From contig ML681997.1 of the NCBI GenBank assembly GCA_007922195.1, positions 15,019,260 through 15,083,259 on the forward strand: 64,000 bases of DNA. Reading direction: 5' to 3'. The stretch comes from Podocnemis expansa (lineage: Eukaryota > Chordata > Testudines > Podocnemididae). The notes under the pieces were generated by a model. It was not told the DNA's origin. It saw only the letters and a list, made by a program, of their open reading frames with translations, and did not search any database. How positions within the stretch are numbered: position 1 is the first letter of the stretch; the number at the start of each line of letters is the position of its first letter. Made by a program: the position numbers and the translations under genes. Shown here one piece after another: positions 1 through 11,675 of this stretch.

Positions 1-26
1 ACACACAAACACACACACACACACAC
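1..26. repeat. (CA)n microsatellite
   Basis: An almost pure CA dinucleotide run with one AA interruption. A similar run lies at the matching place of the related hAT copy near 25560, so it may be part of the element. Confidence 0.9.
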
Positions 27-575
27 CCTGCCTTATACAACTCTCAGCAGCATTCTGCCCCCCAGTAGCTCTGTGCCCCCCATCCCAGGGCCAGCACCCG
101 TCTCCCCCCAAAAGCCCTTCCCCAACCCCACCATGGCTTTCCCCCGGCCGAGCTAAGACCTTACCTTGGCTGTTTCTCCTTGTCCCTGCAGTGCCTGCTC
201 CCAGCTCATTGCCAGGAGGCAGCAGCACCAGGGTAGGCTGGCCAGAGAAGTTTTGGCTGGGGGCTGGGAGCTGCTCCCACCCTCAGGTCAGGAGATTCAT
301 AAACTCCCAGCCTGGCTCAGCTGAGTCAGCTCTTTGCTGGCCAGACACTGTGTCTTCCAGCCAGCTAGGAGCTGCAGACAAGGTTAAACTAAAGTAAGGG
401 GAAAGACACCTGAATGCTGAGTTTCGGTGCATTCTTCTATTTTTGAGAGGGCCCCAGAACGCTGCATTCCAGTGCATTCCTCTATTTTTAGGGGGCCCTG
501 GAGCACTGCTCCGTAATAATAGGGGGCTCCAGAATAGCATTCCTATGGGTCCCCCCTTACTTTAACCCCTGGTTC
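1..575 (+). mobile_element. hAT-family DNA transposon fragment (interior)
   Basis: The segment opens with a CA-rich run and contains recurring blocks of the type CTATTTTTAGGGGGCCCTGG, ending in CCCCTTACTTTAACCCCTG. The same block order occurs at about 25560-25905 inside the complete hAT element at 24888-26047, in the same orientation. I therefore read this as the interior and right part of a related copy cut by the window edge. No transposase coding is visible; short open frames here are chance products of GC-rich sequence. The right boundary is approximate. Confidence 0.55.
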
Positions 576-1722
576 TCAAGAAACTTCAGTTGAATTCTTA
601 GCTCTGCCTCAGATTTTCTGTGGAACATTTGCCAGTTACTTAACACTACAGTTCACCAGCTATAAAATAGGAATTATACTTCTTTATTAGAGAATGCTTG
701 GAGACTAAATTCCCTAATATTATGAGATGTTCAGTTACTAACATCCAGGACTATATACCAAAATTTGGGTCAGACTGAACTAATAATTTTTAAAAAATCA
801 TATTTGCTTTCCTTAGTTTTAAAAGAAGGCTGTCCAACACACTGCTCTCTGGTGTCATTTTCACACATTGACCTTTCTAGCCATGGCAGAGGCATTCTCA
901 TTTTAAACATAAAGACACTTAGTGAAATTCCAATCAAGCTGTCAGGCTTCATTTTAATTCTCAGATGGTCCAGGTGCAAAAGGGAGAGCGAATCATCATT
1001 CACACTGGTTTTCATGATGAGAAGGAGAGACAGAGTAACAAGCTGTGCTGATATATTAATTATCTATTTATAATATGTAATCTTTTCAACTTCTGTCATG
1101 TTAAAATCAACAAAGAATTTAGCAGAAGACAGCCATAAAATGAACTGATTATGGCTTGCTAACAACAGCGATGAAAGAACAAATGCACACAGCTATGCAA
1201 ATAAGAAATATGACATGACAGAAAGCACAGTCACCAGGATAACAGTGGGTAACTTCTGGGCGCTCCAACTTTCCCACCAAACTCACTCTGATATTCTCTT
1301 TGTTCTCTGAATGGCACATTTTTGGCACATGTGTATGTTTGTGGGGAGCAGGGAGGAAGCAAGCTGAAAGTTAGCTCCTACTGAAAGATGTTGCACACAG
1401 CTGTGGAAGGATGAAGACTACACGGCTGGTATGAAACACATACGCTCATCAATAAACGAATGATGCATCCTGTGAGCATATGTGTTGAGATCATTTAAAA
1501 ATCAGTCCTGAGGGTCATTTCAGGATGTGTCACCTTTACGTGATGCTCATTACAACGTGAGAGCTGGCCCCATAGTTCTACATATCTCAGCAGAAATCTT
1601 TTGCAAAGATGCAGTCCTTCTGTATCACTTCATCTGAGCGCCTATCAAAGATGACAAATCCCAGTGCAGCCCGGACAGGGGAAAAAGAGAAACACCCATC
1701 TCTGTCTTTTTGGAGGGAAAAA
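576..1722. other. no supported feature
   Basis: AT-rich sequence with many stops in all frames. I recognise no repeat, exon or RNA gene in it. Confidence 0.5.
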
Positions 1723-3275
1723 TAATGATCATAAGAATGGTCATATTGGGTCCGACCAATGGTTCATGTAGCTTAGTATCCTGTCTCCAACAACGGCCAT
1801 TGCTAAGTGCATCAGAGGAAGTGAACAGAAAGGCAAACGCAACTGATCCATCCCCAATTATCCACTCCCAGGCTCCGGCAATAAGAGGCTAGCAATACCC
1901 AGAGTCTAGGGTAGCATCCCTGACTATCCTGGCTAATAGCCATTGATGGACCTATCTTCCATGAACTTGTCTAATTTCTTTTTTTAAAATCTCATTATAC
2001 TTTTGGCCTTCATGACATCTCAGGAAACAAGTTCCGTAGGTTAACTGTGTATTGTGTGACGAAGAACTTCATTTTCTTTGTTTTAAATCTGCTCCCGAGT
2101 AATTTCATTGAGTGGTTTTTGTATTACAGGAAGGAGTAAATAACACTTCCTCATTCACTTTCTCCACACCATTCAAGATTATAAACCTCTATCATATTCC
2201 CTCTTAGTAATCTTTTCTTCCAAGATGAAAAGTCCCAGTCTTTTTAATCTCTCCTCAGTCAGAAGCCTTTCCATGACCTTAATTATTTCGTTTGCCCTTC
2301 TCTGTACCTTTTCTGATTCCAGTCCATCTTTTTTTGAGATGGTGTCAGCAGACTTGCACAGAGTATTTAAAACGTGGGCATAGTATGGATTTATAAGTGG
2401 CATTACAATATTTTCTATCTTTTTTACCCTTTTCCTAATGGTTTCTAACATTCTGTTAACTTTTTTGACTGCTGCCGCACATTCAGTAGATGTTTACAAA
2501 GAGTTATCTGAAATGATACCAAGATCTCTTTCTTGAGAGGTAACAGCTAATTTAGATCCCATCATTTTATATGTCTAGTTGTGATTACATTTTCCAATGT
2601 GCAGTATTTTGCATTTATCAACACTGAATTTCGCCTGCTGTTTTGTTGCCCAGTTTACTGAGATCCCTTTAAAACAAACAAACAAGGATTATTTCTATTT
2701 ATATATTCATATTTATAGATATATTTGTTAGTCTTTGAGTGCCACAGGACTCCTTGTTTGTTTTACTGAACTAGAATAACATGGCTGCCCCTTTGGGTCT
2801 TGAGATCCCTTTGTAACTTTTCAAAGTTTGTTTTGGACTTAAATATCTTGGGTAATTTTGTATAATCTGCCAATTCACCCACCTCACTGTTTACCCCTTT
2901 CTCCAGATCATTTATGAATATGTTGAACATCTCTAGTCCGAATACAGATCCCTGAGGGACACCGATATTTACCTCTCTTCATTTTGAAAACTGACCATTT
3001 ATTCCTACCCTATAGTTTCAACCAATGTTTCCAGTACTAAGTAAGGTTTAATGGCCTGTAATTGTCAGGTTCACCCCTGGAGCCTTTTAAAAATTGGTGT
3101 GACTTTACCTATCCTCCAGTCATCAGGTACAGAAGCTGAATAAAGTGATTAAAATCCCAAAGTCAGCAGTTCTGCAATTTCATATCTGAATTCCTTCAGA
3201 ACTCGCATTAATTTGTTCCAAAATCTCCTCTATGGACACTTCAGTCTGGAACAGTTTCTCAGATTTGTCACCTTT
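1723..3275 (-). mobile_element. CR1 LINE, 5'-truncated, minus strand
   Basis: Reading the minus strand, this is the reverse transcriptase C-terminal half and 3' UTR of a CR1 non-LTR retrotransposon. The 3' end is at about 1723 (CATAAGAATGGTCATATTGG). The frame at 2179-2451 carries VQRRANEIIKVMERL and ERLKRLGLFILEEK, the conserved CR1 region after the RT core. Several stops and frameshifts break it. The 5' part near 3000-3275 has small deletions. A Penelope-like fragment with a 12-bp target duplication interrupts it at 2671-2800. The family assignment is by recognition of the CR1 3' end and protein motif; the subfamily is not resolved. Confidence 0.85.
2671..2800 (+). mobile_element. Fold-back Penelope-like (PLE) tail inserted in CR1
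   Basis: The insert is flanked by the exact 12-bp duplication TGAGATCCCTTT (2659-2670 and 2801-2812). It starts with an antisense stub (AAACAAACAAACAAGGA) followed by the sense tail (TTGTTAGTCTTTGAGTGCC... to GGCTGCCCCTTTGGGTC). The antisense stub is the reverse complement of the tail segment TCCTTGTTTGTTT, so the copy folds back on itself. Removing the insert plus one repeat restores the CR1 sequence, which proves the order of events. Confidence 0.8.
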
Positions 3276-3930
3276 CTGCTTATGAGATACTTTAAAAGAC
3301 TTGTTGTTGGCTAGTTACCCTTAATTCTATTTTGTTCTACCTGAGTATGAAATATATCATAACAAGTGCTTCACGCACTCCTACCATGTCCTAGTTTGTA
3401 CCACATCTAACTTTTGTCCATGATTAGTCACCGGTGTCCTCCACCCCAATTATGAATTAAATTTTAAGCATTTCCAAGTGACATGGAAACCTGACACGAT
3501 ATAATGAAATACTGGTTCAAACAGTTTGATAATGCAAGACATTGAGTTCCTAACTTATCCCTGTTTAATTAAAATTTGTTACTGAGACACCAACCTCATT
3601 GTGTAAAGCTAGACCCTGCATAAATTACCAGAGATTTGCCACTTTGATAAATAAACATTAAATGCATGTCAAGGCCTCTTGCTATCAAGCATGAAGTAAT
3701 TCCTGTGATAAAAAAGTGAAAATCTTTTAATTACAAAACTCATTAAAATCAATCTAAAATAAAATGCTTTGCATTTCTAATGTTAAAATGATAAAAGTGC
3801 CCAATGAACCACAGCTAAACAACCAGCATGCTTTCTGAGAAAATGCTACAACTTGAAAAAGAGCAGTTTAATTTACCAAACAAATACTGCAAATACTAGA
3901 CATGGGATCAAGCTGCAAAGTAAGGGTTAG
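3276..3930. other. no repeat recognised; possible conserved non-coding block
   Basis: No repeat or exon is seen. The part at about 3560-3900 is AT-rich, non-repetitive and dense in TAAT-type homeodomain-like sites and balanced composition, as in many conserved vertebrate non-coding elements. That is only an impression; comparison with other amniotes would be needed to support it. Confidence 0.2.
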
Positions 3931-4540
3931 AATCATAGAATCATAGAATCCTAGGTTTGGAAGGGACCTCATAGGTCATCTAGTCCAACCCCCTGCCAGA
4001 GGCAGGACCACTCCCACTAAACCATCCCACTCATGGTTTTGTCCAGCCGGGTCTTAAACACCTCCAAAGATGGAGACTCCACCACCTCCCTAGGCAGCTC
4101 ATTCCAAGGCTTCACCACTCTCCCAGTAAAAAAGTTTTTTCTAATATCCAGCCTCAACCTCCCTCACCGCTATTGAGACCATTGCTCCTCGTTCTGTCCT
4201 CTGTTACCACCGAGAACAGTCGAGCTCCATCTTCCTTAGAGCATCCCTTCAAGTAGTTGAAGGTTGCTATCAAATCCCCCCTCAATCTTCTCTTCACTGA
4301 GAGTGCAGTCTATTCCATCATCCAGATCATTGATGAAAATGTTGAACAGAACCGGCCCCAGGACCGACCCCTGGGGCACACCACTCGTGACTGGTTGCCA
4401 GCTAGATGTGGAACCATTGATTCCTACATGCTGAAACCGTTGATCTAGCCAGTTTTCTATCTTGGCTTTTGATCCATAAAGATCACAGAGGTTCAGATCT
4501 TGGGATTTGGTGTTGTTCATTATGAGACTATGAGCCATTG
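3931..4540 (-). mobile_element. CR1 LINE (young subfamily), internally deleted, minus strand
   Basis: On the minus strand the element ends at 3931 with the tandem octamer CR1 tail (ATTCTATGATTCTATG). The frame at 4236-4538 reads [21 protein letters not shown], the CR1 RT motif, then jumps straight to [19 protein letters not shown], which belongs much further downstream. The catalytic FADD box and several hundred bases after it are missing, so this copy has an in-frame internal deletion at about 4300. Its 3' region is nearly the reverse complement of the CR1 at 41803-42300, so both belong to the same recent subfamily. Confidence 0.85.
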
Positions 4541-5179
4541 TAAACTCCAGATCTGAGTCCTAGTTCATATTTTGGTCATGCCTAAACTTCAGATCTTGGA
4601 TTCCATTTCCGGCCCTATTTCTACATCTTACCACTTTCATTTTCTAATGCCCTACATTCAGCAAAGCACTTAATTACATAACTAATTTTCAGAATTTGAA
4701 TAGTCCCACTGAAATCAATGGACTAATCTAATGCTCAAAGTTAAGTACTTTCTTAAGGTCCCTGTTCAATAATGTTCTTAATCATGTTCTTATATTTAGC
4801 TATTGGAGTAGACCCACAGCATCGCACTGGGAGTTTATGGCCAACTGATTAACACAAATCTTGTTCAGAATCACTGCTTCCCAGGATAGAGGCTCCCGTC
4901 CTGTAAGTAAGGCCTTCATTCTTTGGTCCTAGATATATACATTTTGATTTAGTCATACTAAAGAGCACATGGCCAAAAACAGTCATTGGAGACTCCCCCT
5001 CTCCCACCCACAAACATAGCAGCTTGCTCATGATTCCCCATTTACAATTATATTTTGAAAATTATCCATAAGCAAAGTTTAATGCACTTACTATGTGCTA
5101 TGTTTAATCAAAACCTTGCATGGTACCAAGTCAAACACCTAATGGACTTCTAAATATATTATGTCTACACTATTATTTT
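4541..5179. other. no supported feature
   Basis: AT-rich sequence. No repeat family, exon or RNA gene recognised. Confidence 0.45.
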
Positions 5180-6555
5180 TATCAACCAAATGGATATTGC
5201 TATTAGAAAAAGGGATTAAGTTAGTTTAACAGAATCTATTTTCCATAAACCCATATTGATTTCCATTAATTACACAGCTATAATTTAATTCTTTCTTAAT
5301 TGAGTCTCATATCAGTGGTTTGGAACTGATGTCAGGCTGATGGGCCAGTAATTATCCAGCTCACCCCATTTGCCCTTTTAAAAATGACAGAACTTGAGCT
5401 TTCTTCTAGTCTTCAGGGATTTCCCCAATACTTCAGGACTTACTAAAAGTCCAGCAACCTCCACAGCCAGCTCTTTTAAAACTCTTGGATGCAAGTTATC
5501 TGGACCTGCTGATTGTAAAAATGTCTGACTTTAGTAGCATTTATTTAACTTCCTCAATAAATACTAGTGGAATAGAAAATGTTATCAGCATATACTGAGA
5601 TTTTTTTTTCAAATTGCAGAATAATTCCTTTTCTGTATATGCTATCATGTGCCAGCAATACCTCTCTGCAATGTACATTGGCCAAACTGGGCTGTCTCTA
5701 TGCAAATGAATAAACGGATAGAAAGCAGAGATCAAGAATAGCAACATTCAAAAACCAGTAGGAAAGCACTTCAGTCTCCTGGACCCTCAATAGCAGACTT
5801 GTAAATTACCATGCTTTAGCACAAAAACTTAAAAACAGACTTCAACATGAAACTGCAGAGCTGGAACTCATGTGCAAACTTGATGCTATCTGAGTAGGTC
5901 TGAACAGAGCCTGGGAATGGCTAGCTCAGTACAAATTTTAAAAAGTTCCCTCTTTTGGCAATTCACACCTTCTCATCAACTGTTCTAAATAGGCTTCTTC
6001 CACACTAATTGAATTGACCTAGTTAGCACTTGCTCTCCTCATAAATTGTAGCTCACCTTACATGTTTATATATACCTAACAAACTGACGTTTCCACTTAA
6101 TGTGCCTCAACAAAGAGGGTCCCAGCCCATGAAAGCTTATGCGCAAAAAAAATCTGTTAATCTCTAAAATGCCAGAGGACTCTGTCATTTGCTGAAAATA
6201 GTAGGTGGGATTTTCTCCCACAAAAGCTCATGCAATAAATGCATTTAAGTGCCACAGGACTCCTTGTTTCTTTGTTTAAACTAACATAACTATCCCTCTG
6301 AATCCTTTTCTGTATTATTATTTATAATTTGACCAAAAGCATTGTCAGGACACTTTGTATTCCCAACATATTTAAAGAACGTATTCTTATTGTCTTCAAC
6401 TCTGCTGGCCATAGATTTTAACTTTGTTCTCCTGATCAGTTTTTTTACTATTCCTAACTTCTGATTTCCATTCAGTACTACCACTTCCCTTTTTTCCATT
6501 TGTTGTATGTAACTTTTTTTTAAACTTCTGTCTCTTCCCCTCTCAGTCAACTCAT
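5180..6555 (-). mobile_element. Degraded CR1 LINE, minus strand, split by a PLE insertion
   Basis: Two CR1 pieces lie on the minus strand on either side of a plus-strand PLE block. The outer piece at about 6300-6555 is the linker between endonuclease and RT (frame 6290-6550, with KKSYIQQMEKREVVVLNG and FFKYVGNTKCPDNAFGQI). The inner piece at about 5180-5590 is the early RT region. Their order is right for one element interrupted by an insertion. Both are heavily mutated with many stops. The exact junctions with the PLE are not resolved. Confidence 0.65.
5600..6300 (+). mobile_element. Penelope-like retroelement 3' region with two tandem tails
   Basis: The block begins with a decayed coding stretch. 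At about 5670 it reads MYIGQTGLSL, matching the YIG part of a GIY-YIG endonuclease as found in Penelope-like elements (Neptune type), but with several in-frame stops. It runs on to a tail at about 6125-6190 (CATGAAAGCTTATGC... ATGCCAGAGGACTC) and then a second, separate tail copy at about 6204-6300 (GGGATTTTCTCCCAC, GTGCCACAGGACTCCTTG). Two tandem tails are in keeping with the repeated ends of PLEs. The element sits inside a minus-strand CR1. Calling the family PLE rests on the YIGQT motif and its position; a search with the full consensus would settle it. Confidence 0.6.
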
Positions 6556-6596
6556 TTTTTCAAACCAGTACAGTTTTAGGGGCATTAGTTAAAGTG

Positions 6597-6845
6597 TTCT
6601 CAAATTGTCCGGAAGTGGTTATTAGTCAAGATGGACAGGGGTGAAATCTCATGCTTTGGGTGTCCCCAATTGACTGGTAGTAGGTGGAACTGAATGTCAG
6701 GCAATGGAACATGTGATAAATTACCTGTTCTGTTCACTTTCTCTGAAGCATGTGGCACTGAGCACTGTCAGAAGCCAGGAAACTGGGCTACATGGCCTGT
6801 TGATCTGATCCAGTATGGCCATTCTTATGTTCTCATTCCCAGTTG
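6597..6845 (+). mobile_element. CR1-type 3' end, plus strand
   Basis: The segment ends with GATCCAGTATGGCCATTCTTATGTTCT, the 3' end of the same CR1 subfamily as the element at 1723-3275 (there in reverse complement). Only the 3' UTR remains. Confidence 0.75.
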
Positions 6846-7074
6846 TCATTCATGGTTTCCTGATTTAATTTCTGCCTCCTAGCTGATATTTGCTCATATC
6901 AATTTACAGCTTTCTGAAATTAGCCCCATTAAAATACTAAATATATAAATTACCGGGCTGAACTTTCTCCACTAAAAGGGGAGGTTTGATCCCTAATCTC
7001 CAAATTCCCAGATCCCCAAAATCTGTAAACACAGGAATTATCAGTTTTTATCAAAAGAACAGGTGCTTTCTTTA

Positions 7075-7265
7075 ATCCAGTATCCTATCTCTGACAATGA
7101 CCAGTGGCAGATGCCTCAGAGGAAATAGCTAGAATCCTTGTTGTGGACTATGGAATAACCTACCTTCAGGAGGAGCTATTCTTAATCCCCAACCCATAGC
7201 AGTTGTCACATGCCCCAAAATATGAGACTTATATCCTTTCTATTTTTAACCTGTTGGAGTTCATA
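7075..7265 (-). mobile_element. CR1-type 3' UTR fragment, minus strand
   Basis: CCAGTATCCTATCTCTGACAATGACCAGTGGCAGATGCCTCAGAGGAA is reverse-complement CR1 3' UTR sequence also present, in degraded form, at about 1775 and 14930. Confidence 0.6.
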
Positions 7266-8331
7266 TAAATGTCTATTCCTTTTCGGTTCTGGACTTAATG
7301 GATTTTGATGGAATGAGACTATGAGACTAGAGTAATGAAATGGTGAACGAGACACAACAGCTGGTGGGCAAACCAGTATGCAGTTCCTGCCTATGTTCAT
7401 TTTTTCCTGCTACTGCAGTTATTTTAATTACCAAAGTCTTTCTCCACTTCATGATGTTCTGACCTTTCAGGTCACTCCTTTAAATCTCCTTCTATGAATA
7501 GCCTTCATGCTCCTCAATCCATTACAACAAATGAAACCATGTGAAGGCCTTTATTTTAGCAGGAGATTATTTTAAACAAAAGAAACAAGAAGGAGTTGCT
7601 GTGTCAGCAGAATTCAGGTAGTAGATGATCATACATGTGCATTGAAAATGTATAAAGAGAGTAAGGCTGTTTGACTGCGAGGATTTCTTCGGGAATGGAC
7701 AGTGGTATAGCAGCCTAAATGATAAGCAAACCATGCCCCTTATTCTCAGCCTGCAAGCATGTACTATAGACTATAAAGTTAACATGTACAGAGGTGACAG
7801 ACAGTGACTGTGCCATCACAAGGCAATTTCACCACATTTTGATGGTAATTTTTGTGAAATGACACTATAACTATTTTCCCTCATTGAGGAATATGGATTT
7901 ATAATGAATGCCCACTATAAATCTCTCCAGCTCTCACATTTAGAGCTCTAGAGAATTATTCACAGTGAACAATTTATAAGAAGAACTTATCCTTTTTCTC
8001 CCTTCTTGGGAATTATGTGCTATCAAGTTGTGATTGTTATTCACAATGTTCAGTGCATAACTTCTGAAAACAAATGTAAGCTGATGGATTGTTCACAGGA
8101 GATTCATAGTCTCTGTTCAAACCACCATTCCCATTGTGTGATTTGGTCCTTCCCAGTAAGTCATATTGGTATTGCTTCTTTTCCCTCCTGGAATGACCTC
8201 AGGTTTATAAACAAGAACAATACTTTTCCCTTTCATGTTTTCTCCCCATTGTTCATTTAATCTATTGCATAATAATAACAACAGAGCTTCCAAATGTCCA
8301 TAAAAGTGAGTAGAGAACAGAGTACAGCAAG
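7266..8331. other. no supported feature
   Basis: No repeat or gene recognised. The 84-codon open frame at 8006-8260 shows no domain and no coding-like context. Confidence 0.45.
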
Positions 8332-8386
8332 TTCCAAAGGGGTAGCCATGTTAGTCTAGTTCAGAAAACCAAGCAAAAGTCCTGTA
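8332..8386 (-). mobile_element. PLE tail fragment, antisense
   Basis: TTCCAAAGGGGTAGCCATGTTAGTCTAGTTCAG is the reverse complement of the terminal part of the PLE tail family. It is a short, solo fragment. Confidence 0.7.
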
Positions 8387-8564
8387 GCATTTCCATGTTT
8401 CAAGTTAAACAGCTGAGGGAGTGATTGAGAGTCCACTTAAATCCATGCTAAGACCCAGTTGAGTTCAGTGTCCATTGGATGAGGCTAACATCACAACGAT
8501 TTGCTGAATCAGGGCCTAAGAGAATGTCAATGTCAGGGAGCAGGTTGAGAGAAACTAAAATAAT

Positions 8565-9836
8565 CCAAACAAGGAGTCTTGTGACACTTTCAAAGATTAA
8601 CAGATATATTTAATCTCATGAGTTTCATGGGACAAATCCCACTTCATCAAGCTCTTGAAAATGGAAAACTTATAGAAGGGAAAAATAAATCCAGTGAAGT
8701 GTGAGTGACAGGCTCCAGTCAGACTATTTGAGCAAATCAAACAAGTTGTTCAGACTCATACTGTGTAGAACAACATATAAGAAGCTTGGGAGATGAGAGA
8801 GATGAAAATCATTTTTTGTAATGTGAAATCCAGCCTATATCTCTATTCAAACCAAAGTCAATGATGTCAAATTTGCATATCAATTCTAACTCAGTGGTTC
8901 CCAACATGGGTTCTGCGGACCGCTGGGGAGCTGGAGAGTGGCTCCAGGAGGTCCATGGACAGGCTGGGAGCTGGGGCTGGACACCACTGGGGTCTTGGGT
9001 TCCTATGGAGACCCACGTTTCCAGCCAGCAGAGAGCTTACCCCAGGGAGGGAGTTTTTAAAAATCCTGTGTCCTCAGCATGCTAAAAGCATGCTCAGAGA
9101 GAGTAGCCTGGGGGGCGGGCAGGTGCAGGAGCTCCGGCCAGGTACAGGGGGAAGAGCCCCTAGTGAGGGTTTGGGAGGAACGGGGGAAAGACTCAGAGGG
9201 AGGGGCAGGAGCAGGGAGGCTCCCCTGAAGTGGCAGGGGCTGCATTCTGCCGGTGGGGGCCACATTCTGCCTTATGGCAGAAGTAGCAGGAATGCAGATG
9301 GGGGGGCAGAGGTTTTTTTTTTTTTTTAATAAAAAAGAGGTCCCCAGACTGAGAAAGTTTGGGGACCTCTGTATCTCACTCTTTGAAGCTTTGATTTAGA
9401 ATTGCCTTGTTTAAGTACTGCAATGGAACATCTTTCAGAGAGTGAGCTGGGAGATTGAAGTGTTCTCCTATTCAGTTTTGAATGTTGCCATTTCTGATGT
9501 CAGATTTGTGTCCATTCATTCTTTTGCACAGAGACAGTCCAGTTTGGCCAATGTATAAAGCAGAGAGGTGTCGTTGGCACATGACGGCATGGTGGATGAG
9601 CGTGTAAATGAGCCTTTGATGGAGTAGCTGGTTTAATTAGGTTCTGTGATGGTGTCATTTGTGCAGATATGTGGCAAAGTTGGCCACAGGTTTGTTGGAG
9701 GGATACGTGCCTGCTTAGTGTTTCTGTTGTGTGGTCTGAATATCTGTTGACAGTTGCGGGGTGAAGGGTGTCTATAAGTGAGGCACGATCTACTTCCCAA
9801 GGCTTGAGAGAGTGAGGGATCATCTTGTAGGATAGG
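8565..9836 (-). mobile_element. Penelope-like retroelement 3' portion, interrupted by a hAT element
   Basis: On the minus strand the copy runs from about 9836 to 8565. The first part keeps a readable stretch with CFIHWPNWTVSVQKNEW in one frame (9500-9823), equivalent to the YIGQT-containing region of the copy at 5600-6300 but frameshifted. After the hAT insertion at 8892-9371 it continues to GATGAAGTGGGATTTGTCCC and the terminal tail. This continuous order is the best evidence in the window that the short tail pieces belong to a protein-coding retroelement, not to an independent SINE. It is non-functional here. Confidence 0.65.
8892..9371. mobile_element. hAT DNA transposon nested in the PLE
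   Basis: The left end is CAGTGGTTCCCAACATGGG and the right end, in reverse complement, is CAGAGGTCCCCAAACTTTC, typical hAT terminal inverted repeats. The flanking octamers TTCTAACT and TATCTCAC agree only partly, so the target duplication has decayed. The interior is G-rich with a poly-T tract at 9314. It carries no transposase and is a non-autonomous copy. Confidence 0.7.
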
Positions 9837-9959
9837 CTTAAAAGGTCACACAGGAGTTTAAGAAAGGGCTAGGAGGAAAACTGATAGGCATTGGAGGAGC
9901 ACACAGTTTGCACAGAGGCATCTCTTAGGGGAGGATTTATTGAAGGGCATGCTCTAGGT

Positions 9960-10137
9960 GAGTGGTTCTCAACCACTGTGTTGGGACACATTACCGTGTC
10001 ACCACACAATGGTCAGTGTGTTGCAGAGAGTCAGGGAAATGACTGGATTTGGCCTGGAGGGAATGGGCTAGTGTGTCCTGCAGAGTCTCAATACACTGTC
10101 AAGTGCGTTGTGACCCACAAAAGGTGGAGAACCACTG
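9960..10137. mobile_element. hAT MITE with 8-bp target duplication
   Basis: Ends GAGTGGTTCTCAACCACTG and GGTGGAGAACCACTG are inverted repeats. The flanks CTCTAGGT (9952-9959) and CTCTAGAT (10138-10145) match at 7 of 8 bases, as expected for an aged hAT insertion. Length 178 bp; no coding. Confidence 0.88.
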
Positions 10138-10865
10138 CTCTAGATCCTATAACAAAGAGAGAATAGAATTTGATAGACTGAAGGTAGGAACTGAAGAGAA
10201 ACCATTACACAAAAGAGAGTCTCCTTCAATTACATCACAGGGAGGTGGACAACTAAATATTGACAAATTTTGTAAGTGCTTGTACACAAATGCTACAAGT
10301 CAAACTATAACATGTGTGAGCTTGAGTGCCTGGTATTAAATGAGTATATTTATAGAATAAACATTATCGAACAATGCTAATGAATGGGACAAGGTAATGC
10401 CAGGGAACATAGTGTATAGCAATGACAGAGTAAGTTGTTCCAGTGGGGGAGTGGCACTATATGTGAGAGAAAGCATAAAGTCAAATATAGTGAAAATCTT
10501 GAATGAATCAAACTGTGCCACAGTATGTTAATAGAAAGAAATTCCTTACTCAGACAATAAATGTAGAACAGTAGAAATATACTATCAACCAAGGAATAAA
10601 TATAACAGTTGTTCAGTAATAGTGGCCATGGTGTAATTAAATTTAACCCCCTTGTAGGAGGGAAAATACCAAAGAAACTCTCCAGAGTAGCATTTGACTT
10701 CAAAAAGGGAAACTACAAAAAATGAAGAAACTAGTAAAATTAAAATTAAAATGAACAGTTACGGGGTAAAATGCCTGCAAATTGCATGGAAATTATTTGA
10801 GCCTCTATTATGGTGTTCTTAAGCTAAATTTATACTTCCCCACAAAAGCAAAAATCAGTTATAGG

Positions 10866-10890
10866 ACCCCCCCCACACACACACACATAT
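10866..10890. repeat. C-run followed by (CA)n
   Basis: Eight or nine C followed by ACACACACACACA; simple repeat inside the CR1 copy. Confidence 0.85.
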
Positions 10891-11419
10891 ACTGCTAAGC
10901 AGAGTAAAAGAGGCAGTTAGAGGCAAGAAGACATCCTTTAAACATTGAGGTCAGATCCACCTGAGGAAACGTAAATGGAGCATAAACTCTGGTAAGTCAA
11001 GTGTAAAAGTATAATTAGGCAGATCAAAAAAGAGTTTTGAAGAGCAACTAACTAATGATGCAAAGATTAACAGAAAAAACCAATTAAGTACATCAGAAGT
11101 GGAAATTCTGTGAAACAATCAGTGGGGCCATTGGATGATTAAGGCGCTAAAGTAGCACTCAAGGGTGAATAGGCCATTGTGGAGCAGCAAAAATAATTAT
11201 CTGAATCAGTCTTCAATTAAAAGTATATATGAGGGAGATTTCCTTACCTGAGTCTTTCTTTTTAGGTGATAACTCTGAGGACCTGTCCCAAATTGAGGTG
11301 TTAATAGAGGAGGTTTGGGAACAAACTAAATAATTAAACATTAATAAGTCATCAGGACCAGACGATTTTCCTCCAAGAGTTCTGAAGGAACTCACATAGG
11401 AAACTGCAGAACTACTAAT

Positions 11420-11675
11420 TGTGTAAGTGCTGTTTCACAGTGTTTGGATCTTAACAACTGCTTTGATTTGCTGTTACCGTGTGACCTGATCCCATGACTT
11501 ACACTTCCCTGCATTTATTTCCTCCCATTCTGTAAATTCCCTCATCTTCAAAGCATCTGACGAAGTGGGATTTGTTCCGATGAAAACTCATGTGATAAAG
11601 AAAAGTGTTCGTTTTTAAATGCCACAGGACTCCTTGCTTATTTTGCTGAACCAGACTAACACAGCTACCCCTTTG
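11420..11675 (+). mobile_element. PLE 3' end, about 250 bp, in CR1
   Basis: The segment from GTGCTGTTTCACAGTG through ATCTGACGAAGTGGGATTTG and GCCACAGGACTCCTTGC to ACACAGCTACCCCTTT closely parallels 63579-63790. It gives the longest view of the family upstream of the short tail. Confidence 0.75.

Noticed and set aside
8955..9329. 124-codon frame ending in a phenylalanine run
   Set aside because: It lies in the G-rich interior of a hAT element and its end is a poly-T tract.
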